Positions 1 to 7,611 of a stretch of DNA of 64,000 nucleotides are shown here, in pieces. The DNA is taken from NCBI RefSeq assembly GCF_000820025.1, contig NZ_CDBI01000057.1, positions 32,935 through 96,934 of the forward strand, read 5' to 3'. The translations under genes were made by a program, and so were the position numbers. The DNA is from Aeromonas popoffii. GTDB taxonomy: Bacteria > Pseudomonadota > Gammaproteobacteria > Enterobacterales > Aeromonadaceae. The notes under the pieces were generated by a model that saw nothing but the letters and a program-made list of their open reading frames with translations, made no database searches and had not been told where the DNA came from. Each line of letters opens with the position of its first letter. The stretch's first letter is position 1.

Positions 1-146
1 TCTGCCTCTGCCTCTGCCTCGCCAGCAGACGGCTGTGACACCCAGGCCAGACCATATGGTTGTTATCCTGATACAAGCTAGCGCCTGCCAGCAGGATACC
101 CGTGTCAAGCCCCGGCTGGAGGACGGGTCGCACATGATGGACAACA

Positions 147-172
147 AAAAGGCGACCCTGAGGTCGCCTTTT
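147..172. terminator. Bidirectional intrinsic terminator
   Basis: An 11-bp stem (AAAAGGCGACC / GGTCGCCTTTT) with a four-base loop and T runs on both strands. It ends the minus-strand antiporter gene and whatever plus-strand gene lies to the left of the window. Confidence 0.75.
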
Positions 173-201
173 GCGTGTCTGCATCTATCTTGTCCGATGG
201 C

Positions 202-1524
202 TCAGAGCACCATGGCGGCAATCCAGCCGAAGAGGATGAGCGGGATGTTGTAGTGGATGAAGGTGGGCACCACGCTGTCCCAGATATGGTCGTGCTGGCC
301 GTCGGCGTTGAGGCCGGAGGTGGGGCCGAGCGTCGAATCGGAGGCGGGGGAGCCCGCATCCCCCAGTGCGCCGGCCGTACCGACCAGGGCTATGATGGCC
401 ATGGGCGAGAAGCCGAGGTGGATGCACAGCGGCACATAGATGGTGGCTATGATGGGCACGGTGGAGAAAGAGGAGCCTATCCCTATGGTGATCAAGAGGC
501 CAACCAGCAACATCAGGAAGGCGGCGAGGCCCTTCTGATCCCCGATCACCGCGGAGACGGACTGCACCAGGCTCTCCACCCCGTGGGTCGCCTTCATCAC
601 GGCGGCGAAGCCGGCGGCCGAAATCATGATGAAGCCGATGAGGGACATCATGCGCACGCCTTGGGTGAAGGCGTCCTGACTCTCGCGAAACTTGATGACC
701 CCTCCGCAGGTGAAGATGACAAAACCGGCCAGCGCCCCCAGCACTATGCTGTTGGTCATCAACTGCAGCCCCAGGGCCACGCCGATGGCCAGCAGGGCCA
801 CCCAGATGTGGTTGAGGTTGAGCTCGACGGATTCGGGTTCGGCGGCCAGGATCTTGCCCATGTCATACTGGCGTGGCTTGCGGTAGCTGATGAAGACAGC
901 GATCAAGAGACCGATGAACATGCCCAGTACCGGAATGGCCATCGCCAGTGGCAGCTGGCCGTGCTCGACCGGCACGCCGTTGTCGATCAGGTTCTTGGCC
1001 AGGATGTTATTGAGGAAGATGCCGCCAAAACCGACCGGCAACAGCATATAGGTCGCAGTCAGGCCGAAGGTGATGACGCAGGCCACCTGACGGCGGTCGA
1101 TCTGCATCTGGGCCATGACGTGCAGCAGCGGCGGGATCAGAATAGGAATGAAGGCGATGTGGACCGGGATCAGGTTCTGGGAGGAGATGGAGACCGCCAA
1201 CACTGAGGTGAGCAGCAGGCTCTTGACCCAGAGGATGCGAGAACTGCTGGCATCCTTGCCCAATTGGCTGATCACCTTGCGGGCCAGCAGGTCGGTGATC
1301 CCTGAGCGGGAGATGGCGACCGCAAAGGCCCCCAGCATGGCATAGGAGAGGGCGATTTCGGCGCCGCCACCCAGACCACCGGTAAAGGTGCTGAGGGTCT
1401 CCTGCAGTGAGAGTCCACCGATCAGGCCGCCGACGATGGCGCCGATGGAGAGGGAGACCACCACATTGATCCGCAGCAGGCTGAGCACCAGCATCAGCGC
1501 AACCGCGATAACAACAGGATTCAT
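202..1524 (-). CDS. Na+/H+ antiporter family transporter (YuiF/NhaC-like)
   Basis: A 440-residue integral membrane protein with about ten to eleven hydrophobic segments running the whole length, starting [19 protein letters not shown]. The glycine-rich first third and the central [20 protein letters not shown] segment resemble the Na_H_antiporter family that includes Bacillus YuiF, a proposed amino-acid/histidine permease. It would act in the inner membrane, exchanging or co-transporting a small substrate with Na+ or H+. It is a single gene: its start faces a 262-base gap before rnt, and a strong terminator follows it. Substrate cannot be told from sequence. The family call is fairly safe, the ion-exchange role is inferred. 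Confidence 0.8.
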   Translation of the reverse strand: MNPVVIAVALMLVLSLLRINVVVSLSIGAIVGGLIGGLSLQETLSTFTGGLGGGAEIALSYAMLGAFAVAISRSGITDLLARKVISQLGKDASSSRILWVKSLLLTSVLAVSISSQNLIPVHIAFIPILIPPLLHVMAQMQIDRRQVACVITFGLTATYMLLPVGFGGIFLNNILAKNLIDNGVPVEHGQLPLAMAIPVLGMFIGLLIAVFISYRKPRQYDMGKILAAEPESVELNLNHIWVALLAIGVALGLQLMTNSIVLGALAGFVIFTCGGVIKFRESQDAFTQGVRMMSLIGFIMISAAGFAAVMKATHGVESLVQSVSAVIGDQKGLAAFLMLLVGLLITIGIGSSFSTVPIIATIYVPLCIHLGFSPMAIIALVGTAGALGDAGSPASDSTLGPTSGLNADGQHDHIWDSVVPTFIHYNIPLILFGWIAAMVL

Positions 1525-1742
1525 TTGATTTCCTTATGGATTGTGTAGCTGTCTGTCATGTAAAAGGCCGTTAGTTTGCGAAAAATGTGACAAATGTCGA
1601 GTAAAAAATCAGGCAAAATGCCTATTGGCAGCATTCCCGGCTGACCCGGGGGGCCAAGGTGGGCGTGGGGGTGAAAAACGGCTTTGTATGGCCCTGATTT
1701 CGCTATTCTGGTCAAACCAGATTGATCTCGCCAACCTAATAG

Positions 1743-1768
1743 AAGAAGGCTGCCAGGGCAGCCTTCTT
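1743..1768 (-). terminator. Terminator after rnt
   Basis: An 11-bp perfect stem (AAGAAGGCTGC / GCAGCCTTCTT) with loop CAGG lies 19 bases past the rnt stop. The T run is short and broken on the minus strand, so this is a moderate call. Confidence 0.55.
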
Positions 1769-1786
1769 GCTTATTGCTCGTGCCGG

Positions 1787-2452
1787 TTATTCGCTCGCGT
1801 CGTCGGCGGCGGGGGCATCATCCGGATGGGCCGGTGGCCAGCCACCCAGGCTCTTCCAGCGGTTGACGATGTGACAGAACAGCTCGGTGGTGCGTTCTGT
1901 GTCATACAGGGCGGAGTGCGCCTCTTTATTATCAAACGGGATGCGGGCGCTCTGACACGCTTTGGCCAGTACGGTTTGTCCCAGTGCCAGACCGGAGAGG
2001 GCGGCGGTATCGAAAGTGGCAAACGGGTGGAACGGATTGCGCTTGAGGCCGGCGCGCTCGGCGGCGGCCATCACGAAGCCGTGATCGAAGGTGGCGTTGT
2101 GGGCCACTATGATGGCGCGGCCACAGTCGTGCTCCTTCATCCCCTTGCGAATGCCCTTGAAAATCTCGGTCAGCGCTTCTCTCTCGCTGACGGCACCGCG
2201 TAGTGGATTGAAAGGATCTATGCCGGTGAACTCCAGCGCCGCCTTCTCCAGGTTGGCGCCTTCGAATGGCTCGACGTGAAAATGAAAGATCTGGTCGGGC
2301 AGAAGCCAGCCATCCTCATCCATCTTGAGGGTATAGGCGGCGATTTCCAGCAAGGCGTCGGTTCTGGCATTGAACCCGGCGGTTTCAACATCGATGACGA
2401 CGGGGTAAAAGCCACGAAAACGGCCCTTGAGGGTGTGAACAGCGTCGGTCAT
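1787..2452 (-). CDS. rnt: Ribonuclease T
   Basis: A 221-residue 3'-5' exoribonuclease of the DEDDh family that trims the 3' ends of tRNA (CCA turnover), 5S and 23S rRNA. The Exo I motif [10 protein letters not shown] carries D21 and E23, Exo II is HNATFDHGF, and Exo III is [10 protein letters not shown] with the catalytic His and Asp. Length fits E. coli RNase T (215). The frame is open 23 codons further upstream, but the ATG at 2452 gives [19 protein letters not shown], matching the family N-terminus, so that start was chosen. It is divergent from motY, as in vibrios. The C-terminus has an acidic Asp/Ala-rich tail. Confidence 0.95.
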   Translation of the reverse strand: MTDAVHTLKGRFRGFYPVVIDVETAGFNARTDALLEIAAYTLKMDEDGWLLPDQIFHFHVEPFEGANLEKAALEFTGIDPFNPLRGAVSEREALTEIFKGIRKGMKEHDCGRAIIVAHNATFDHGFVMAAAERAGLKRNPFHPFATFDTAALSGLALGQTVLAKACQSARIPFDNKEAHSALYDTERTTELFCHIVNRWKSLGGWPPAHPDDAPAADDASE

Positions 2453-2847
2453 GGTATCTCGGTCGGCGTGAAATGAGGCGGCATTATGGCAAAAAAGCCG
2501 GCCCTTGTCCCTCATCCGCAACCATGAGACAGGTGTCTGATTCTATTATCGACACGCGGGCTTATCATTGACCACGTCAGGGAGCGCGATGAAGACGCTG
2601 GGAGTGGCGCACAAGATGTTGCCGGTGGTCTGCCAGCCGTTGCTGGCTTTGCGGTTTTACGATGGCGACGCAGGTGCAACCGCTACCTCACCGACGACAT
2701 ACACTCCCCGTGATAACCATACGCGAGGTGTACGAAGCCCATAGTCTGTACTCGGACACCTTACAGCAGAGCAGCGCCGAGCGGGATCTGCTGGCTTGCC
2801 AGTTTCAAGTTGATGGCGCGTTCTGCCCCTCACTGAGTGGTTTGCCC
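2453..2847. other. Intergenic region rnt-motY
   Basis: About 450 bases separate the divergent rnt and motY genes. Apart from the sigma-28 promoter at its right end I see no supported gene. A short frame from 2589 has a hydrophobic start but no homology I recognise and no convincing codon bias. Confidence 0.5.
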
Positions 2848-2874
2848 TAAAGCTTGTTTTGTCCTTGCCGATAC
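2848..2874 (+). promoter_or_regulatory. Sigma-28 (FliA) promoter of motY
   Basis: TAAAGCTT, 11 bases, then GCCGATAC. This matches the flagellar sigma factor consensus (TAAAGTTT-N11-GCCGATAA) at 14 of 16 positions with exact spacing, about 30 bases before the motY start. It places motY among the late flagellar genes. Confidence 0.9.
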
Positions 2875-2904
2875 CTAACGTGAGATCGTGTGGAGGGCAG
2901 GCAG

Positions 2905-3780
2905 TTGAACGCTTGGATGTTAGGGTTGGTCAGCATATCCGTGAGTATGCAGTTACAGGCGGGCGTTACCGAGTTTGGTGCCGGCCTGGATCAATCCGTC
3001 TGGCGCCTGACCTCGGACACGCAAGTGGAGTGCCGCCTCGAACACCCCATTCCCAACTGGGGTACGGGAGCCTTCGTCAGCCGGGCCAGCCGCCGGATCA
3101 ATCTGGATTTTGAACTCAAGGGGCTGCGCCAGCAGGCCCGGACCCAGACGGTCAGTCTGGGGATCATGCCACCAGTCTGGCGACCCGGCATCGCCGGACG
3201 GGAAGTGAGCCAGCTGCGCTTCTACCAGCAGTTCGATGGCCTGGTGGAGGGGCAGACCGCCTGGACCATGCTGGACGAGCTTGAGGGGGGGCGCATGCCG
3301 ACCTTCCAGTATCGCGATTGGTATCGCCAGAATCGACCGGTGCGGGTGTCGCTCTCCTCGGTCAACTTCCGGGTCAAGTATCAGGCGTTCGTGGATTGCC
3401 TGAACAGCCTGCTGCCATACAGTTTCAATGACATCGCCTTCAGCGTGCTCACCTATGACAAGAACAGCGACGAGCTGTCGCTGGCCTCCAAACGGCGGTT
3501 GGCGATGATCGGTGAGTATGTGAAGGTCGACAAGAGTATCGATGTGGTGGTGATCGACGCCTACAGCGACAGCTATGGCGGTCGCTGGCCGAACCAGAAA
3601 CTCTCCGAGAAGCGGGCCGATGCCATCAAGAAGGTGTTCGTGGATCTGGGTATCGAACCCGGCAAGATCTCGGTAGAGGGGCATGGCGAGAAGCGGCACG
3701 TCGCCTCTAACGAAACCGAAGGTGGCCGCGCCAAGAACCGGCGCGTGGTGATCAACATGGGGCGCAATGGCGCCATCTGA
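2905..3780 (+). CDS. motY: Sodium-type flagellar motor protein MotY
   Basis: A 291-residue outer-membrane/periplasmic protein of the T ring that surrounds the polar flagellar motor and helps anchor the MotA/B-type (PomA/B) stator. The N-terminus is a signal peptide (cleavage likely after LQAG), followed by a MotY-type domain of about 150 residues and a C-terminal OmpA-like peptidoglycan-binding domain (about residues 160-290) with NQKLSEKRADAIKKV and NRRVVINM. Start: a GTG at 2890 is in frame, but it would leave a leader of under ten bases from the sigma-28 promoter. The TTG at 2905 has GGAGG (2892-2896) eight bases upstream, so TTG is preferred. Confidence 0.9.
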   Translation: MNAWMLGLVSISVSMQLQAGVTEFGAGLDQSVWRLTSDTQVECRLEHPIPNWGTGAFVSRASRRINLDFELKGLRQQARTQTVSLGIMPPVWRPGIAGREVSQLRFYQQFDGLVEGQTAWTMLDELEGGRMPTFQYRDWYRQNRPVRVSLSSVNFRVKYQAFVDCLNSLLPYSFNDIAFSVLTYDKNSDELSLASKRRLAMIGEYVKVDKSIDVVVIDAYSDSYGGRWPNQKLSEKRADAIKKVFVDLGIEPGKISVEGHGEKRHVASNETEGGRAKNRRVVINMGRNGAI

Positions 3781-3800
3781 TGGGCGGTGACCCTTCAATG

Positions 3801-3827
3801 AAAAAGAGCGCTGTGGCGCTCTTTTTT
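3801..3827. terminator. Bidirectional terminator motY/gloA
   Basis: AAAAAGAGCGC / GCGCTCTTTTTT with loop TGTG sits between the convergent motY and gloA genes and has T runs on both strands. Confidence 0.85.
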
Positions 3828-3852
3828 ATGGGGATCTTGTCCTGGCGATGCC

Positions 3853-4266
3853 TTAGAGGCTGTCACCCAGGCCTGTGCCTGTGTCTTTCTTGGCGATCAG
3901 TTCAATTTTGTAACCATCCGGATCTTCCACGAAGGCAATGACGGTTTTGCCGCCCTTGACCGGGCCCGGCTCGCGGGTGATCTTGGCGCCGGCGGCACGC
4001 AGCGCATCGCAGGTGCCATAGATATCGTCTGCTTCCAGCGCAATATGGCCGTAGGCCGATCCCAGCTCATATTCGCTCACGCCCCAGTTGTAGGTGAGCT
4101 CGATGACGGACTCATCCTTCTCGTCGCCGTAACCGACGAAGGCCAGCGTGTACTTGTATTCGCTGTTCTCGCTCTTGCGCAACAGTTTCATCCCCAGTAC
4201 TCGGGTGTAGAAGTCGATGGAGCGTTGCAGATCGCCGACGCGTAACATCGTATGCAGGATTCTCAT
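3853..4266 (-). CDS. gloA: Lactoylglutathione lyase (glyoxalase I)
   Basis: A 137-residue cytoplasmic enzyme converting the methylglyoxal-glutathione hemithioacetal to S-lactoylglutathione. The four metal ligands of bacterial Ni-type GlxI fall at the expected places: H5, E56, H74 and E122. Two betaalphabetabetabeta modules of the vicinal-oxygen-chelate fold span the protein, and the length is normal for the family. It is convergent with motY and about 100 bases downstream of nth, which reads the same way. The ATG at 4266 is the only good start. Confidence 0.96.
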   Translation of the reverse strand: MRILHTMLRVGDLQRSIDFYTRVLGMKLLRKSENSEYKYTLAFVGYGDEKDESVIELTYNWGVSEYELGSAYGHIALEADDIYGTCDALRAAGAKITREPGPVKGGKTVIAFVEDPDGYKIELIAKKDTGTGLGDSL

Positions 4267-4368
4267 GACTTGGCTCTCCAGATAGGATTTACGTTGTACT
4301 GATATTCGATAGAAGAAGGGAGAACCCGGATCGACTGATGTGGCCGCATGGTGTGCAGGACCGTGTGT

Positions 4369-5010
4369 TCAGCTCTCCGGGTAGACCTTTTCTTTGTACT
4401 CGCAAAGGTCCTCGATGATACAGGAACCACAGCGTGGTTTGCGAGCCAGACAGGTGTAACGGCCGTGCAGGATCAGCCAATGGTGCACGTCCAGCTTGAA
4501 CTCGGCGGGCACCACTTTCAGCAGCTTCTCTTCCACCTGATCCACGTTCTTGCCCACCGCGAAGCCGGTGCGATTCGACACCCGAAAGATGTGGGTATCG
4601 ACGGCGATGGTAGGCCAGCCAAAGGCGGTGTTGAGCACCACGTTGGCCGTCTTGCGACCGACCCCTGGCAGGGCTTCGAGCGCTTCGCGGTTTTCCGGTA
4701 CCTCGCCGCCATGACGCTCCAGCAAGATGGCACAGGTTTTGATGACGTTCTCGGCCTTGGTGTTGAACAGGCCAATGGTCTTGATGTACTGCTTCACCCC
4801 GTCCACCCCTAGCGCTAGCATGGCGGCCGGGGTATTGGCCACCGGATAGAGCTTGTCGGTGGCCTTGTTGACGCTCACGTCAGTGGCCTGGGCCGACAAC
4901 AGCACGGCGATCAGCAGCTCGAACGGCGAGTGAAAGTTGAGCTCTGTGGTGGGGTGGGGATTGTCGTCCCGCAGCAGCTCCAGGATCAGCCTGCGTTTCT
5001 GGTTGTTCAT
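4369..5010 (-). CDS. nth: Endonuclease III
   Basis: A 213-residue DNA glycosylase/AP lyase that removes oxidised pyrimidines. The helix-hairpin-helix motif LPGVGRKTANVV contains the catalytic lysine. VDTHIFRV carries the catalytic aspartate. The C-terminal [4Fe-4S] cluster loop CLARKPRCGSCIIEDLC has the C-x6-C-x2-C-x5-C spacing. It is the last gene of the rsx operon, 14 bases after rsxE, an arrangement shared with E. coli. The ATG at 5010 gives the family N-terminus MNNQKRRLILELLR. The frame is open far upstream only because it shadows rsxE. Confidence 0.97.
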   Translation of the reverse strand: MNNQKRRLILELLRDDNPHPTTELNFHSPFELLIAVLLSAQATDVSVNKATDKLYPVANTPAAMLALGVDGVKQYIKTIGLFNTKAENVIKTCAILLERHGGEVPENREALEALPGVGRKTANVVLNTAFGWPTIAVDTHIFRVSNRTGFAVGKNVDQVEEKLLKVVPAEFKLDVHHWLILHGRYTCLARKPRCGSCIIEDLCEYKEKVYPES

Positions 5011-5024
5011 GGCTCTCTCTTGTC

Positions 5025-5783
5025 TCAGAGCTGGGTTGCGCGGGTGACCGCAGCCGGCACGTCGGCGTGTGCCTTGTCGGCAGCCTGCTTGCGGCCCAGC
5101 CAGTCGTTGATGGCGTTTTTGCCAGCGATCATCAGGCCCAGGCCGATGAAGCCGCCGGGAGGCAGGATCGCCAGCAGCAGGCTGGCGTCGGCGTGGAACA
5201 GTTCGATGCGCAAGGACTTGGCCCAATCCCCCAGCAGCAGATCGGCACCGTCGAACAGGGTGCCCATGCCGATGATCTCCCGCAGCCCCCCCAGCACCAG
5301 CAGCACCAGCGTAAAGCCCAGCCCCATCATGAAGCCGTCGAGGGTAGCCAGCAGGGGTGGGTTCTTGGAGGCATACGCCTCGGCCCGGCCTATGATGACG
5401 CAGTTGGTGACGATCAGGGCGATGAAGATGCCGAGCGCCTGATAGAGGCCATAGGTGTAGGCGTTCATCAACAGTTGCACGCTGGTCACCAGGGCGGCGA
5501 TGATCATCACATAGACGGGAATGCGGATATCCTTGGGCACCAGGTTGCGCACCAGGGAGATGGTGAGGTTGGAGCTGACCAGCACCGCCATGGTGGCCAA
5601 TCCCAGCCCCAGCGCATTGGTAAAGGTGGAGGAGACCGCCAGGGTGGGGCAGAGCCCCAGCACCTGCACCAGGGAGGGGTTGTTTTTCCACAGCCCTTGC
5701 AGCATCAGCTCCTTGAGCTCTTCACGACGGCCATTGCCCTCGCTGACCGGGCTCAGCCCGTCAATCACATCGACTTGTTCCAT
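5025..5783 (-). CDS. rsxE: Electron transport complex subunit RsxE/RnfE
   Basis: A 252-residue inner-membrane protein with about six transmembrane helices, one of the two homologous membrane subunits (with RsxA) of the Rsx/Rnf complex. In E. coli the complex keeps SoxR reduced; elsewhere it links NADH/ferredoxin to ion transport. Conserved stretches include [17 protein letters not shown] and [14 protein letters not shown] with the cysteines thought to sit near the membrane iron-sulfur site. The ATG at 5783 gives [11 protein letters not shown]; the frame is open 15 codons upstream. It is 16 bases after rsxG. Confidence 0.95.
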   Translation of the reverse strand: MEQVDVIDGLSPVSEGNGRREELKELMLQGLWKNNPSLVQVLGLCPTLAVSSTFTNALGLGLATMAVLVSSNLTISLVRNLVPKDIRIPVYVMIIAALVTSVQLLMNAYTYGLYQALGIFIALIVTNCVIIGRAEAYASKNPPLLATLDGFMMGLGFTLVLLVLGGLREIIGMGTLFDGADLLLGDWAKSLRIELFHADASLLLAILPPGGFIGLGLMIAGKNAINDWLGRKQAADKAHADVPAAVTRATQL

Positions 5784-5799
5784 GGCTTGTGCTCCGGTG

Positions 5800-6432
5800 T
5801 TATGGGGTGGGGTCACAGGAGGGGGCATCCCGCAGCAATTCAGGGTGCTCCTGTTGTAACAGCAGCAGGTTCTTCACCGCCTTGACCACGGCGCGGGGGG
5901 TGATGGTGGCGCCGGTGAAGGCATCGAATTCACCGCCATCCTTCTTCACCGCCCAGCTTGCCTCGTTGTCGTGGTTGAGGAACTTGTCAGAAAAGCTGTT
6001 GATCCAGCTCGATTTCTTCAATTCTATCTTGTCACCAAGGCCCGGTGTCTCATTGTGGGCCAGCACCCGTACCGCACTGACGTTACCCTTGGCATCTGTG
6101 CCGACGATGAGACGAATGGCCCCACTGTAGCCGTCGGGGGCCACGGTTTCCAGCGCATAGCCGGTGATCTCGCCCCGCAGGGTCGCGGTGTAGAGCGGCA
6201 TGGCCTGATCGCTGCCCAGATACCTCCTGCTCTGCACCTGCTTGCAACTGGCCACCAGATCATTGTCATAGCTCCCCTCCGGCAACAGGGCCGAGAGGGT
6301 GCGCAGCTTCTCCAGCTGCTGCTGATGGGCGATCCGGTCACGGGTCAGCTCGTTGGTCAGCACCACCACGGCGGTGCAGGCCAGGGCAAACAGCGCCAGG
6401 GTGACGCCATTTTTGCGCATGCTCTTTAACAT
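5800..6432 (-). CDS. rsxG: Electron transport complex subunit RsxG/RnfG
   Basis: A 210-residue, single-span, periplasm-facing flavoprotein of the Rsx/Rnf complex. One N-terminal helix (about residues 8-28) is followed by an FMN-binding domain. The FMN attachment motif is [11 protein letters not shown], where the second threonine is the covalent attachment site in the family. The start at 6432 ([16 protein letters not shown]) has AGGAAAG upstream and matches the E. coli N-terminus; an upstream in-frame ATG at 6486 lacks a properly spaced ribosome site. The 123-base gap before it is the longest in the operon. Confidence 0.95.
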   Translation of the reverse strand: MLKSMRKNGVTLALFALACTAVVVLTNELTRDRIAHQQQLEKLRTLSALLPEGSYDNDLVASCKQVQSRRYLGSDQAMPLYTATLRGEITGYALETVAPDGYSGAIRLIVGTDAKGNVSAVRVLAHNETPGLGDKIELKKSSWINSFSDKFLNHDNEASWAVKKDGGEFDAFTGATITPRAVVKAVKNLLLLQQEHPELLRDAPSCDPTP

Positions 6433-6555
6433 TGGATCTTTCCTGAGAGTGGGGTTTGCGCCAGGGTCATGTACGACGTGCTCCATCTCCCCTGAGGCGT
6501 GTCAGGTGGTCGTTCGGCGTGGCCACGCAGAGGTGGGTTATCCGCAGAATGTTAC

Positions 6556-7608
6556 TCATTTGCGGCGGGCTCCGTAGACCTTGGGGCGCGTCAGGCTGTC
6601 AATCAGCGGTACACAGAGGTTGGCCAGCAGCACGGCGAAGGCGAAGGCGTCCGGGTAGCCGCCAAAGCGACGGATGAGGTAGACCAGCACGCCGATCAGC
6701 ACGCCGTAGACCAGACGTCCACGAGGGGTGGTGCTGGCGCTCACCGGATCGGTGGCGATGAAGAAGGCCCCCAGCATGGTGGCGCCGCTAAACAGATGGA
6801 ACATGGGGGTGGCGGTGGCATCCGGCGTCATCAGATAACCCAGGGTTGCCGCCAGCAGCAAGGAGCCCAGAATAGCTCCCGGAATGCGCCAGTTGATGAC
6901 TTTTTGTTGCAGCAGGAACAGGCCGCCCAACAGGTAGCCGAGGTTGACCCAGCTCCAGCCGATACCGCCCCAGCCCTCGAACACGGCGTGGGTCATCACC
7001 TCGCCAGCGGTGAGCCCCTGGGTCAGCCCGGTCTTCAAGGTATCGAGCGGGGTGGCCATGGTGAGGCCATCCACCCCTTGCTTGAGCTGCGCCATGCTGT
7101 AGCCGTCCAGGCTGAAGCCGGTGAAGATGACGGACACCGCATCGCCGAAGCCTATCCCATAGGCGGCTATGCCCGACGGCGGCAGCCAGCTGGTCATCTG
7201 TACCGGGAAGGAGACCAGCAGCAGCACATAGGCCACCATGGCCGGGTTGAACAGGTTTTGACCCAGCCCGCCGTAGAGGTGCTTGGCGATGATGATGGCA
7301 AAGGCGGTACCGAGCACCAGCATCCACCAGGGCAGCAGGGGAGGCAGGGAGAGGCCGATCAGCACGGCGGTCAGCGCCGCGCTGCCATCCATCAGGGCGG
7401 GCTTGATGGGACGGCGGCGCAACTTGAGCACCAATGCCTCTGCACCCAGCGCTGTGACCAGCGCCAGCAGGATCTGGATAAGGGAACCCCAGCCGAAGAA
7501 CCAGATCTGGGCCAGCAGGCCGGGCAGGCAAGCCAGGATCACCAGCAACATCAGGGTTTGGGTCTGTTTGCGGTTATGGGCAAACGGCGCACTCGCGATA
7601 TTGAACAT
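6556..7608 (-). CDS. rsxD: Electron transport complex subunit RsxD/RnfD
   Basis: A 350-residue membrane subunit with about nine to ten helices, related to NqrB. The segment [14 protein letters not shown] matches the region that carries covalently bound FMN on a threonine in this family. It starts three bases after the rsxC stop, consistent with translational coupling, and has the standard family length. Confidence 0.95.
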   Translation of the reverse strand: MFNIASAPFAHNRKQTQTLMLLVILACLPGLLAQIWFFGWGSLIQILLALVTALGAEALVLKLRRRPIKPALMDGSAALTAVLIGLSLPPLLPWWMLVLGTAFAIIIAKHLYGGLGQNLFNPAMVAYVLLLVSFPVQMTSWLPPSGIAAYGIGFGDAVSVIFTGFSLDGYSMAQLKQGVDGLTMATPLDTLKTGLTQGLTAGEVMTHAVFEGWGGIGWSWVNLGYLLGGLFLLQQKVINWRIPGAILGSLLLAATLGYLMTPDATATPMFHLFSGATMLGAFFIATDPVSASTTPRGRLVYGVLIGVLVYLIRRFGGYPDAFAFAVLLANLCVPLIDSLTRPKVYGARRK

Positions 7609-7611
7609 GGA

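Noticed and set aside
1-81. Possible C-terminus of a plus-strand gene (SASASAS then stop at 79-81) with three TCTGCC hexamers
   Set aside because: Only 26 codons are visible and no family can be recognised, so coding cannot be supported from this window.
2589-2750. Short open frame starting ATGAAGACGCTG in the rnt-motY gap
   Set aside because: About 50 codons, no homology recognised, no good ribosome site; likely chance.
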